Shown in pieces: positions 1 to 7,895 of a stretch of DNA of 58,346 bases. Within the stretch, counting starts at the first letter, position 1. Each line of letters starts with the position of its first letter. Below the pieces are notes generated by a model that saw only the letters and a program-made list of their open reading frames with translations, made no database searches and was not told where the DNA came from. The DNA lies in the IMG/VR virus record IMGVR_UViG_3300044655_000081, positions 1-58,346 of that record; one strand, 5' to 3'. The DNA comes from a virus. The position numbers and the translations under genes were made by a program.

Positions 1-240
1 GTCCAAAGCACTTTCTGTTTCCGGTTGAATGGCAAGTTCACGATACTTAGTGATAAGTTGCGTTTCATTTCTGAATGTACCATCAAGGTCTACATATGTA
101 CCATAATAACCGGCACCAGCAACAGTGACAGCACCATCCTCATTTTGAGGTAGTGCGAATGTCTTTGTCTTGGGTCCGTTTAAATTTAGGTCCGTTTTAT
201 CCTTTTCGGGCGAACCTATCTCAAATCCAAATAAACGCAA
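1..240 (-). CDS. 20: Portal vertex protein gp20, N-terminal part (runs off the window)
   Basis: The minus-strand frame is open from the window edge to a stop at 289-291. The readable part contains YGTYVDLDGTFRNETQLI followed by TKYRELAIQPETESALD. This matches the start of T4-type portal proteins, where a YRxL..xPEvxxAI segment opens the conserved core. No ATG lies in frame. The best start is TTG at 238-240, giving MRLFGFEIGSPEKD, with AAGGA seven bases upstream. An MxLFGFEI opening is usual for this family in marine T4-like phages. The portal is the dodecameric head vertex through which gp17 pumps DNA. As in T4, the gene follows gp19. Only about 80 residues are visible. Confidence 0.85.
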   Translation of the reverse strand, partial: MRLFGFEIGSPEKDKTDLNLNGPKTKTFALPQNEDGAVTVAGAGYYGTYVDLDGTFRNETQLITKYRELAIQPETESALD

Positions 241-265
241 ATCACTATCCTTTTCTGTGATAGAA

Positions 266-286
266 GGCCGGGGATTAACCCCGGCC
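266..286 (-). terminator. GC-rich hairpin between gp19 and gp20
   Basis: An 8-bp perfect stem, GGCCGGGG with CCCCGGCC, encloses a 5-nt loop. It lies just after the gp19 stop and ends about 25 nt before the proposed gp20 start. On the minus strand it is followed by TTCTATC, a weak U-tract, so it may be a partial terminator that lowers gp20 relative to the abundant tube protein, or a processing/stability element. Confidence 0.6.
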
Positions 287-298
287 AGTTAGTAGTAT

Positions 299-901
299 TT
301 AGAAAGCCTGCATTAGAGATCCAGATGAGCCGGAGGCGTCTGTTGTCTCTATTGTTTCCCACCACTGGTAGGCAAACGTAACAGCAAATTCTTCAACATT
401 GTCTGCACCCCAATCAAGGTCAATAGCAGAAACGTCAGTTGGAAAAGCACCAACAATTCTATACTGCTTAATTGGCTCACCGATCTTACTATACTGTGTA
501 ACGACGGCATCTTGCTGATAGCCACCGTCACCAGAAATCAAGGCTGGCATACGTAGATTGCTGACATGTGAATTAATGCCAGACATCCAACGCTCGAAAG
601 AGTTTCTGATGGTGAAATCTTCATCGTTGATAACAGTGAATGACCAATCTGGAAATGTTCTGTTACCAGCGATTTTGATTTCACGACCGAAGTAGTTGAG
701 ACCGATAGAGGAGATTGAATCACCGGGTAGTGATGTTGATCTTGCTCTAAAGGTAACCTGCTGTGCAGCAGAACCGAATACACCAGGTGCATTACCTCCG
801 GTTGCTGCTACTAGCGGGAATGTTAGCATAACGTCGAACAGGGACGCACGAGCGCCGTCTGTTACTAGTGATGCTCTAAATTCTTGAACATTAAAAGGCA
901 T
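299..901 (-). CDS. 19: Tail tube protein gp19
   Basis: This 200-residue protein matches T4 gp19-family tube subunits in length and pattern. It has an N-terminal MPFNVQEFRASL, a central ISSIGLNYFGREIKIAGNR with the tube-type GRxIKIAGxR motif, then FERWMSGIN, and a C-terminal FAVTFAYQWWE. Hexameric rings of this protein form the inner tail tube through which DNA passes. The gene lies directly downstream of the sheath gene gp18 and upstream of the portal, as in T4. An AAAGGAG site lies 10 nt before the ATG and a late-promoter motif lies at 924-931. The distant paralogue at 44749-45408 (gp54-like) would start the tube. Confidence 0.95.
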   Translation of the reverse strand: MPFNVQEFRASLVTDGARASLFDVMLTFPLVAATGGNAPGVFGSAAQQVTFRARSTSLPGDSISSIGLNYFGREIKIAGNRTFPDWSFTVINDEDFTIRNSFERWMSGINSHVSNLRMPALISGDGGYQQDAVVTQYSKIGEPIKQYRIVGAFPTDVSAIDLDWGADNVEEFAVTFAYQWWETIETTDASGSSGSLMQAF

Positions 902-923
902 TTTTAGTTTTCTCCTTTGCTAT

Positions 924-931
924 TATTTATT
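924..931 (-). promoter_or_regulatory. Late-type promoter motif AATAAATA upstream of gp19
   Basis: The minus strand reads AATAAATA, one mismatch from the T4 late consensus TATAAATA, 23 nt before the gp19 ATG and overlapping the gp18 stop. The repeated placement of such motifs at gene junctions in this phage supports it. Separate high-level gp19 transcription would fit its copy number. Confidence 0.6.
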
Positions 932-2675
932 AGAATTTACCGATAACTTCGGAGAAAGCAACACCCGTTCTAACTGCTACGAAGTTAAGATGGATGAAGT
1001 TAATGCTTCTTGCAGGCTTGATATAAATGTCTCCGACAAATTCATTTCTATCAATAACCTCTGGTGTATTGTTGGTGGTATCACAAACAACACGGAAGTC
1101 GTAGACACCTCTACGGCCCTTAATGTCTCTTAGGTATGGCTCAACTAGTGCAACGAACTGGGCTCTGGTGAACTCGTCGTTGAACTCGAATAGTGAATAC
1201 TTTGCAGCCTTTGAGATTGCCTTTTCAAGGACAATGAACAAGCGACGAACGTTGATACGGTCGAAAGCACTTGGCTTTGAAAGCATGGTCTTATCACCAT
1301 ACAGAACAACACCTTCACCCTTGAACTGTAGCACAGGGTTAACACCGTTCTTATAAAGAGTGTCACGATCATCCTTACCTGGATTCCAAGCAAGACGGGT
1401 AACGTTCTTAATATGACCACGGTTGAAACCTGCTGGTGACCACCATGGATCACGCTCAAAGTCGGTGCGGGCACATAGACCAGCAATGTCACCATTTAGA
1501 GGAACCCAACGATATGTATTGTTATACTTATCGAACTGCTTCTTCCAGTTAGAATCCATTACTGCGAATGATGATGAATTATATTCATTTCTCTTAGCAA
1601 CAATATCAGTTGCTTCCTGACCAGCATTGTCAACGACATCTGCCTGATCTGGTGAAATGAATACAACACAGTCACGACGACCAGTGTCTGGTGAACTTGA
1701 TGTACCACCAGCAATATTATCTACAACATATTCTGAAACAGTCTGAGAATGAGCACCAGTCATGATTAGTGACACGTCCCAAGTCTCTGAGTCTTTGAAT
1801 AGATCGTAAGCAGTTGTCAACTGAGCGTCAGTTGCAACTGAACCAGTACCTAGTGTACCATTTGTTAGAGTTGCTGTATAGTATGTATTACCTTGAACAA
1901 AGTTAACACCACTTGCAGCAGAGCCCCAAGTTGCAGTATCTACAACATGATTTGCAGTATTAACTGCTGGATTGATACCATAGATAAACTCAGAACGACC
2001 ATTGAGAACATTTACCCAATAGTTTGAAGAACCGTCATCAGTCTTAGCATCAGATGCCTTAGATACGTAAGCAAACTTTTCTAGAATTGTATTTGCAGTT
2101 CCAGAGAACTTACCTAGAGTATCAACAACGATAATATGCATTTCGTCATTAGCACCACCACGTGTTGAAACGTATGCTGAGGTACCTGGTACTGTAGAAA
2201 ACTCGTCAGCATATTCCCATGCAGCATAGTCTAGTGGCTTATTAGAACCGGTATACATAGAAACTTTAAGTGAGTTACCTAGATCGCCTGCGTAACGTGC
2301 AGCGAAAGTGCCGTAATAACCTTGTGATGATAGATCAAGATAGTCTAGTTCATACTGATTCTGATTCTGAATTAGTAGACCTGTATTACCTGATGTAGCG
2401 TTTAGTGCGGAAATGGTATTAGCAGCACGGACAAGTTTTAGTGACTCTGCATAACTTAGAAAGTTTGCTGCTGTAAACCATGAGGTGAAGTTATCTGCGG
2501 TTGGCTTGTGGAACCAACGAACTAGTTCAAGTTCGTTACCAATTGAAGTTACTTCATTGATTGGACCCCAAGCAAAATCGCCGACAAATGCACCTTCTGT
2601 AGTAGAAACGGAAGGAACAATGGTCGTAAGATCGATCTCTGACCATGTTACTCCTGGTGATAAAGCATATGCCAT
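930..2675 (-). CDS. 18: Contractile tail sheath protein gp18
   Basis: The 581-residue protein starts MAYALSPGVTWSEIDLTTIV, the typical opening of T4-type sheath proteins (SPGVxxxExDLTtivp). It continues with GAFVGDFAWGPINE and ends with the conserved C-terminal sheath domain, including DTLYKNGVNPVLQF, RINVRRLFIVLEKAI and FNDEFTRAQF. The C-terminus has the VVCDTTNNTPEVIDRNEF segment common to sheath proteins. It is somewhat shorter than T4 gp18 (659 residues), mainly in the variable outer domains. It polymerises around the gp19 tube and contracts on infection. The start has AAGGAG six nt upstream, and a NATAAATA motif lies at 2724-2731. Confidence 0.96.
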   Translation of the reverse strand: MAYALSPGVTWSEIDLTTIVPSVSTTEGAFVGDFAWGPINEVTSIGNELELVRWFHKPTADNFTSWFTAANFLSYAESLKLVRAANTISALNATSGNTGLLIQNQNQYELDYLDLSSQGYYGTFAARYAGDLGNSLKVSMYTGSNKPLDYAAWEYADEFSTVPGTSAYVSTRGGANDEMHIIVVDTLGKFSGTANTILEKFAYVSKASDAKTDDGSSNYWVNVLNGRSEFIYGINPAVNTANHVVDTATWGSAASGVNFVQGNTYYTATLTNGTLGTGSVATDAQLTTAYDLFKDSETWDVSLIMTGAHSQTVSEYVVDNIAGGTSSSPDTGRRDCVVFISPDQADVVDNAGQEATDIVAKRNEYNSSSFAVMDSNWKKQFDKYNNTYRWVPLNGDIAGLCARTDFERDPWWSPAGFNRGHIKNVTRLAWNPGKDDRDTLYKNGVNPVLQFKGEGVVLYGDKTMLSKPSAFDRINVRRLFIVLEKAISKAAKYSLFEFNDEFTRAQFVALVEPYLRDIKGRRGVYDFRVVCDTTNNTPEVIDRNEFVGDIYIKPARSINFIHLNFVAVRTGVAFSEVIGKF

Positions 2676-2723
2676 CTTTTACTCCTTTTTAAGGTTGGAA
2701 TGGTGTAAAATTCCATCTCACCT

Positions 2724-2731
2724 TATTTATC
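2724..2731 (-). promoter_or_regulatory. Late-type promoter motif GATAAATA upstream of gp18
   Basis: GATAAATA on the minus strand lies 49 nt before the gp18 ATG, in the short gap after gp17. A small hairpin (TGGAAT/ATTCCA, 2696-2715) lies between motif and ATG and could sit in the leader. Confidence 0.5.
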
Positions 2732-2750
2732 ATTTTCGATGTTTTGAGAA

Positions 2751-4427
2751 CTATAAACGAGAGTCCCACTGATAATTGAAATCATCAAATGGGTAGAGTT
2801 GTTCTCTCTCACTTCTCCATATATCACCATTCCCATCTTTTTCCACTACATCATCCAAACCGTTGTCAATGAAACCAAAAGGCACATTCTCCACATCTTC
2901 TAAGTATTGTAACTCTTTTTGTAGAACATATCTAATATCATTTGAAACTGTTTCTTTAAATAACTTTTGTGCAGTTAGCCATCCGAAGTGAACTAACGTC
3001 ATTGCAAGGTCGTCATTTGATCCTTCTTCTGCCTTAAAGGTTTTCTTATCAGCAGCAAAGGAGAATAACTCTGTGATAGTATCCTCATCTTGTAATATGA
3101 GTTTATCACTTTCAACTAGGGTCTTTAAGTTAGCACAACCAATCATCTTAGACTGTGCGGTAATTTTCAAACCAAATGCTAACTTGTTCTTACCAGCAGC
3201 AAACCCACCGGAGGCTTGCATACCTTGTTTGCCTTTTATCTGAAACTTCAATAGATTCTCATAGTTTAGTTCGTAATGTAGAATGTCGGATACCTGCAAA
3301 CCAATAGAGTTGATTTCAATGAGAACAAAGGCTTCGTTGTATTTCATTGCAGCAGAGTAGATAACTGCTGGCAATAGCATAGGACTGATTTCGTTGTTTC
3401 TATATTTAGCGACTTGTCTATAAGGTATTTCAGTAACGTCAAAGATAGAGAACGTTGAATAGTCTAATCCTTGTCCTTCCGATACGTCAGCACACAATAC
3501 ATAGGTGTGTTTTGGTATTGGTTGCTCAAAGATATCCATACATTCATTACGAGCAATAGGATCTTTCCAATGCAATGCTGCTAGTTTAGAACCAGAAATG
3601 AGTGTGTTGGATGATCCCAAGAACTCACAACCAAACTCTTGGTCGAACTGTCTTTGGCTAGTGTTTCTGATAGTTTCTTCTGCCCATGCCGAATCTCTAC
3701 CCGGCACCATTGACCAGTGAATCTCAATCGGTTGATATGTGCTAGTCTTTTCGACTGCTTTTGTCCACATCTTATAGAATAGGTTCATACCGTTAGGAGT
3801 AGAAACGATAACAACCTTAGAAGTTTTACCAGATGAAATGGTAGGATATGTAGAGTTAAAGAACTCCTCAGCAATGTTATTGGGAACGAACGCAAACTCG
3901 TCCAGAAAGATTAGGTTGAACGAGAAACCACGAACAGATGAACCTGAGGTAGAGTCTGCTAGAACTCTTGAACCATTAGCAAGATAGATAGAACCTTTGT
4001 TCCATTCTTTGATGCCTTGCTTTAAAAACATAGGCAAGTATTCAAATGCTAGTTTTAGTTTCTGTAACAACTCACGGGCAGTAGGAGCACGGTTAGCAAG
4101 AATGGCAGTAACAAAGTTTTCATTAAACAATACTTGATGCAGAATGTAAGCCACACTAGTCGTTGACTTACCAACCTGTCGTGGTAGTTTGCATATAGAG
4201 AAACGATTGTCATGGAATGTTTGTAGCATCTTCTCTTGGAAGTCCCACATATCAAACGGAATCAAACCACGGTCAACGTTAATGATTCTGATATACTTCT
4301 TGGCAAAGTAAACGGGATCCTCAGCACACTTGATATATTCATCAAGTTCTTTTTGAGTAAAAGCGTGACGATATTGTTCGTTTGGTAAGTTTGGGTTATT
4401 CTGGTAACTGTAAGGTGTCCTTGCCAT
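2751..4427 (-). CDS. 17: Terminase large subunit gp17
   Basis: This 558-residue protein is a two-domain packaging ATPase-nuclease. The N-terminal ATPase has Walker A LPRQVGKST (about 81-89), Walker B LIFLDEF (about 172-178) and the coupling motif STPNG (about 209-213). The C-terminal RNase H-like nuclease begins at CADVSEGQGLDYS, whose Asp is about residue 314. A second acidic residue is in VLIEINS (Glu about 371) and a late Asp is in SNDDLAM. These match the T4 gp17 triad of Asp, Glu and Asp. It docks on the portal, cuts concatemeric DNA and drives packaging. Its 5' end overlaps gp16 by 32 nt, so the subunits are probably translationally coupled. Confidence 0.97.
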   Translation of the reverse strand: MARTPYSYQNNPNLPNEQYRHAFTQKELDEYIKCAEDPVYFAKKYIRIINVDRGLIPFDMWDFQEKMLQTFHDNRFSICKLPRQVGKSTTSVAYILHQVLFNENFVTAILANRAPTARELLQKLKLAFEYLPMFLKQGIKEWNKGSIYLANGSRVLADSTSGSSVRGFSFNLIFLDEFAFVPNNIAEEFFNSTYPTISSGKTSKVVIVSTPNGMNLFYKMWTKAVEKTSTYQPIEIHWSMVPGRDSAWAEETIRNTSQRQFDQEFGCEFLGSSNTLISGSKLAALHWKDPIARNECMDIFEQPIPKHTYVLCADVSEGQGLDYSTFSIFDVTEIPYRQVAKYRNNEISPMLLPAVIYSAAMKYNEAFVLIEINSIGLQVSDILHYELNYENLLKFQIKGKQGMQASGGFAAGKNKLAFGLKITAQSKMIGCANLKTLVESDKLILQDEDTITELFSFAADKKTFKAEEGSNDDLAMTLVHFGWLTAQKLFKETVSNDIRYVLQKELQYLEDVENVPFGFIDNGLDDVVEKDGNGDIWRSEREQLYPFDDFNYQWDSRL

Positions 4428-4866
4428 CTTCTTCTTTCTTACTCTTAATAGCAGACAACAATTCAGCCGCTGAGCCTACAAATACTGCTTGTTCCACGTT
4501 AATATGTCCATCGGCATTCTTCTTTCTAGGATCAGAATCCGGATCAGGTATCTTTAGGTCTTTCTTAGTTTTCTGTAACGCATAGAGGTCTTTTGACGTT
4601 TCACCAACAGTTTTGATGAGATTAGAAACAACCTCAAAACCCCTTGCACTTTCGTTTTGTCTAGCGATGACTGCGATTTCTTCGATTGCATCGTTACCCT
4701 TTTCTATTAGATTGCGGAGGGTCTTTCTTACTAGAATATAATCTTCATCTTCGTCTGTCAGTTCCTGCTTAGGTTCAGGCTCATAAGGGACTATCTCGTC
4801 CTTTTTTACTTCGATAGTCTCATGTTCGATACCTAATGCATCAGACAAATTTTTCTCAACGCCCAT
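4396..4866 (-). CDS. 16: Terminase small subunit gp16
   Basis: I place the start at the ATG of MGVEKNLSDALGIEHE because GGAG lies seven bases upstream and a longer start would intrude on gp15. The resulting 156-residue protein is acidic at first (VKKDEIVPYEPEPKQELTDEDED). It then has helices consistent with the coiled-coil oligomerisation core of T4 gp16 (TLRNLIEKGNDAIEEIAVIA, then FEVVSNLIKTVGETSKDLYA). The basic/acidic tail contains DPRKKNADGHINVEQAVFVG, similar to gp16 C-termini. Small terminase forms rings that recognise DNA and stimulate gp17. It sits immediately upstream of gp17, as in T4. Confidence 0.9.
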   Translation of the reverse strand: MGVEKNLSDALGIEHETIEVKKDEIVPYEPEPKQELTDEDEDYILVRKTLRNLIEKGNDAIEEIAVIARQNESARGFEVVSNLIKTVGETSKDLYALQKTKKDLKIPDPDSDPRKKNADGHINVEQAVFVGSAAELLSAIKSKKEEDGKDTLQLPE

Positions 4867-4867
4867 A

Positions 4868-5875
4868 TTATAACTCCGTTTCAGGCCACTCTGTAACATC
4901 TACTGTATAACCATAATCATCATCTGGCTGTGCAGTCACAGGATCTGGTGTAATTTTAATCTCTGCTAGTTTGATAGGATTAACATCAAACGATTCGATT
5001 GTAGCAGTAGCATTTGTGGATACTGCATGAACATTACCACTTAGACTAAACTGACCTTGTGTTGCACCTAGAACTAGTTTATCCAAATCTGAGTTGTAGT
5101 TGATGACAACACCATATGCTGTTGCTGTATTATATGACGAACCTTGATAAACCATATCATCTGCTTTGAATGTGCCAGAAGCATTAGATAGGTTTAGTCT
5201 TGTTATATATCCTGCCTGTAGGCTAGGATCATTATAGATGTTAGCATATACGGTACGAATGATCTTGGGATATGAAATAGGACCATAGTAATAAGTTTTC
5301 ATTGTGAAGTTTAAGGTCCAGTAAACATATCTTACAGAATCATAGTCACCTTCATATTCAATCTCATTGCTTACATTGTTTAAGATGATAGGAACGTCTT
5401 TGAGCATTCCTAGATCAGGAATCATGTTAGTTGTTACAGTAAAGTCTGGATTGAAGAACGGAAGAATCTGCTCAATGATATGTGTACCATCATCAATGTT
5501 ACGTGCATATACGTTCAAAGAAAATGAAATGTCATAAGGTACACCCATATATGATGAGGTTACATGACTTGTCGTATTAGACTTTGCTGCTTTTAGTAGA
5601 GAGTTTTGCTTTCTCTGTGAATCATATGAGATACCTGTGATCTCAAAACTCATTCTAGGTAGAATGGCACCAAGTTGCTTTAGCAAATCAGGATCAGATA
5701 GAATACGAGTAACCATCTTCTCCTTAGGAGCATAGATGATAGGTACACGAAAGCGACTAACCTCTGCACCTGTCTGATCATTCTTTCTAATGATACTGAT
5801 ATCATCGAAAAGTCTACCAAATAGAACAACTGCTTTTCTCGTTAGTTGGTGATAGAAGTGTGGATTATGCAGCAT
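4868..5875 (-). CDS. 15: Tail sheath terminator/stabiliser gp15
   Basis: The first about 210 residues align in pattern with T4 gp15: an N-terminal FYHQLTRKAVVLFGRLFDDI, then RVPIIYAPKEK, ILPRMSFEITGISYD, YDISFSLNVYARN, and HIIEQILPFFNPDF. T4 gp15 caps the tube and sheath at the tail end and joins the tail to the neck. This homologue is 335 residues against 272 in T4. The extra C-terminal part, with MVYQGSSYNTATAYGVV and GQFSLSGNVHAVSTNATA, resembles the extra domain at the end of gp14 next door, so it is probably an added surface domain. The gene overlaps gp14 at TAATG. Confidence 0.93.
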   Translation of the reverse strand: MLHNPHFYHQLTRKAVVLFGRLFDDISIIRKNDQTGAEVSRFRVPIIYAPKEKMVTRILSDPDLLKQLGAILPRMSFEITGISYDSQRKQNSLLKAAKSNTTSHVTSSYMGVPYDISFSLNVYARNIDDGTHIIEQILPFFNPDFTVTTNMIPDLGMLKDVPIILNNVSNEIEYEGDYDSVRYVYWTLNFTMKTYYYGPISYPKIIRTVYANIYNDPSLQAGYITRLNLSNASGTFKADDMVYQGSSYNTATAYGVVINYNSDLDKLVLGATQGQFSLSGNVHAVSTNATATIESFDVNPIKLAEIKITPDPVTAQPDDDYGYTVDVTEWPETEL

Positions 5876-6762
5876 TATGGTGTTCCAAATGGGTTAAGTT
5901 CTGTTAGATCAAGAATCAAGTCTGAGCCTGTATCCAGATCCTTATTGTCGTAAACATCATACACAACATAATCTGTCTTGTCGTCTGTTGATGATAGTCT
6001 ATAGACAGCATTAGATGACTTGGCATACACATTTGAGTTTGCAGTAAAGTTTCCAGTAATATCATAAATGAATAGTGATCCGTTTGCTCTGAACCAATCC
6101 TTAACTGTAGCGTGTGCTGTAGAGTTTGCATATGTACGATCTGGACTTTGGAACACAATGTCCTTGTCCTCAAATAGTCCAGTGCCATTTGTATTGAGTG
6201 ATAGTTTGATTGTGTAAGCATTATCAGCAGCGACATCATCAATCTCCTCAACACCCGTATCGATTTCTTCTTCTGAGTAACGGAATGCTTCGCAACGCAT
6301 TTCATATACATAAGGCAATCTCTTGCCGAGTGAGTGGAACATAAGTTCTTGTTCAACGAACTTAATCTCAAACATCTTATGCAATACAGGAATGTAAATC
6401 AGATCACCTTCTTGTGGTCTAAATCTCATACCTGAAGGAATGAACTTAGCAAATGCTCTGCGTGAAATGATAAAGTTAGATGTATCTCTAATCTCTAATC
6501 CAAACTTAGAGAAGAAATCTGACTGACCTTCAAAGCCTTCAACGTTGGCTAGATATGCTTCAACCTGATATGCTCTATTGAATTTTGATTTGCTATACTC
6601 ACCGAATATAGCGTCACCGTTATCAAATGATTCTCTGGGAATGTAATAGACATTATGACCCATAATCTGAATTGATTCGACAATGATATCTTCCATGAGC
6701 ATATGCTCATTGTTCAATCTTGTCTGACTTGGGAATTGGTTGAAATATCTATTAACTGCCAT
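5875..6762 (-). CDS. 14: Neck protein gp14
   Basis: The protein matches T4 gp14 through MLMEDIIVESIQIMGHNVYY, IPRESFDNGDAIFGE, VEAYLANVEGFEGQSDFFSK, FGLEIRDTSNFIISRRAF and RPQEGDLIYIPVLHKMFEI. gp14 works with gp13 to close the packaged head and form the tail joint. At 295 residues it is longer than T4 gp14 (256). The C-terminal extension, with GLFEDKDIVFQS and GNFTANSNVYAKSSNAV, looks like the extension of the adjacent gp15. The start and stop both overlap neighbours in TAATG junctions, indicating translational coupling with gp13 and gp15. Confidence 0.93.
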   Translation of the reverse strand: MAVNRYFNQFPSQTRLNNEHMLMEDIIVESIQIMGHNVYYIPRESFDNGDAIFGEYSKSKFNRAYQVEAYLANVEGFEGQSDFFSKFGLEIRDTSNFIISRRAFAKFIPSGMRFRPQEGDLIYIPVLHKMFEIKFVEQELMFHSLGKRLPYVYEMRCEAFRYSEEEIDTGVEEIDDVAADNAYTIKLSLNTNGTGLFEDKDIVFQSPDRTYANSTAHATVKDWFRANGSLFIYDITGNFTANSNVYAKSSNAVYRLSSTDDKTDYVVYDVYDNKDLDTGSDLILDLTELNPFGTP

Positions 6763-7511
6763 TAGCCTACCAAGAACGCTGGGGGTGCTTCGTATGTATC
6801 TCTAATATTCTGTTCGACTTCCGCAATCTCTTTAACTGCTTCGTCAAAGATTTGCTGGCCGTTCATGGTAATGCCACCTGGTAGTTGCATACCTGCATAC
6901 TTCTTCATGTTAACACCCCATTGTTTCTTAACATAAGCAGTTGCAAGTTTCTTTAGTAGACGGTCATTCCATACTCTTGTGTATGCAGAAGGATCGGTTA
7001 CTACAAAGCCTTCGATAATAATATACTCACCGGCTTGAATGTCAGCACCCCAATCCATATCGATATAGAGTTTGTTTGTAAGACGATTGAAACGAATAGG
7101 TGTCTCACCAGTAAAGATTAGATCAAGAGTGGCAAGATGCTGCATAGTCAATGAATAGTTAACATATGATGTGGATGAAAGATCCCAAAGATCGTTTAGA
7201 CGCAACTGATATCTAAGGTCGAACATATTCATAGCCATCTTGTTACCACCAACTTTAAGAACTCTAGTGGCACCAATCAAACCATCACTAACAGTAACAT
7301 ACTTGTTAGTAATGTCCTGTTCGGTCAACTGATGCTTGACATATGTTCTTTCTGTACCATTAAAGTGAAACTCGTTCCAGTATTCAAACGCCAATTCAAC
7401 AGAATCGTCAACCTGAACATCATCAACGTTGATCTGGACAACAGGATAACCTAACTGTCTTAGACAAAACTCTTTAAGTTCTTCTTTATTTGCTGGTTGA
7501 CTCTGAGACAT
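6762..7511 (-). CDS. 13: Neck protein gp13
   Basis: The protein resembles T4 gp13: FCLRQLGYPVVQINVDDVQV, AFEYWNEFHF, then a long middle part and LLKKLATAYVKKQWGVNMKK followed by NGQQIFDEAVKEIAEVEQNI near the C-terminus. I choose the ATG of MSQSQPANKEELKEF at 7511 because it overlaps the previous stop as TAATG. A 13-codon extension upstream lies inside the preceding gene and has no family support. The protein is 249 residues against 309 in T4. It forms the neck ring with gp14 that seals the filled capsid. Confidence 0.92.
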   Translation of the reverse strand: MSQSQPANKEELKEFCLRQLGYPVVQINVDDVQVDDSVELAFEYWNEFHFNGTERTYVKHQLTEQDITNKYVTVSDGLIGATRVLKVGGNKMAMNMFDLRYQLRLNDLWDLSSTSYVNYSLTMQHLATLDLIFTGETPIRFNRLTNKLYIDMDWGADIQAGEYIIIEGFVVTDPSAYTRVWNDRLLKKLATAYVKKQWGVNMKKYAGMQLPGGITMNGQQIFDEAVKEIAEVEQNIRDTYEAPPAFLVG

Positions 7512-7870
7512 TAATATGTGCCTTCTGTGTTTGCAACAGGTGCTGCCCAAGGCAATTCTACTGCTACAGTTTGATTTGCTTGTGAATCTATCTGAGATTT
7601 AATTTGCATATCAACTACAGTCTCAAACTCACCACTAATAGTATTTCTGACCCATATAAGAACTTCATCTTCGGTTAGTTCTTCGAATGGTACAAATGAA
7701 TCAGTGTTGACTGCTGATATAGGAAATGATGAAAAGTCTGTATATGAACCTTTGAATCCGTTTTCGGTGCCAGTTTTCTCCCAATCAACACCAACGATAA
7801 TATTATTTCTATCTTCGGTAGTTGTTGTTCTTAGACCTAAAATTTTCCAAGTGTAGATGACTGACATCAT
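7511..7870 (-). CDS. Conserved small structural-region protein of unknown function
   Basis: The 119-residue acidic protein starts with MSVIYTWKILGLRTTTTE and contains VGVDWEKTGTENGFKGSY, FVPFEELTEDEVLIWVR and a C-terminal AVELPWAAP. Proteins with this YTWKI..LxT opening and FxpfeeLtEe.v..Wv segment occur near neck and fibre genes of marine T4-like phages. I know of no assigned function. Position between gp13 and the fibre locus suggests a virion or fibre-assembly role, but this is inference. AGGATC lies just before the ATG pair, and the gene is coupled to gp13 by TAATG. Confidence 0.75.
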   Translation of the reverse strand: MMSVIYTWKILGLRTTTTEDRNNIIVGVDWEKTGTENGFKGSYTDFSSFPISAVNTDSFVPFEELTEDEVLIWVRNTISGEFETVVDMQIKSQIDSQANQTVAVELPWAAPVANTEGTY

Positions 7871-7886
7871 GATCCTCTTTGTTAGT

Positions 7887-7895
7887 TATATTTAG
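7887..7895 (-). promoter_or_regulatory. Possible late promoter motif CTAAATATA upstream of the 7511-7870 gene
   Basis: The minus strand reads CTAAATATA 17-25 nt before the ATG at 7870, in the gap after the S74 fibre gene. It departs from TATAAATA, but a similar CTAAATAT occurs on the plus strand before the gp48 operon. Confidence 0.35.

Noticed and set aside
7511-7550. Upstream start of gp13 giving 13 extra residues
   Set aside because: The extension lies inside the preceding gene, has no family support, and the downstream ATG forms a normal TAATG junction.
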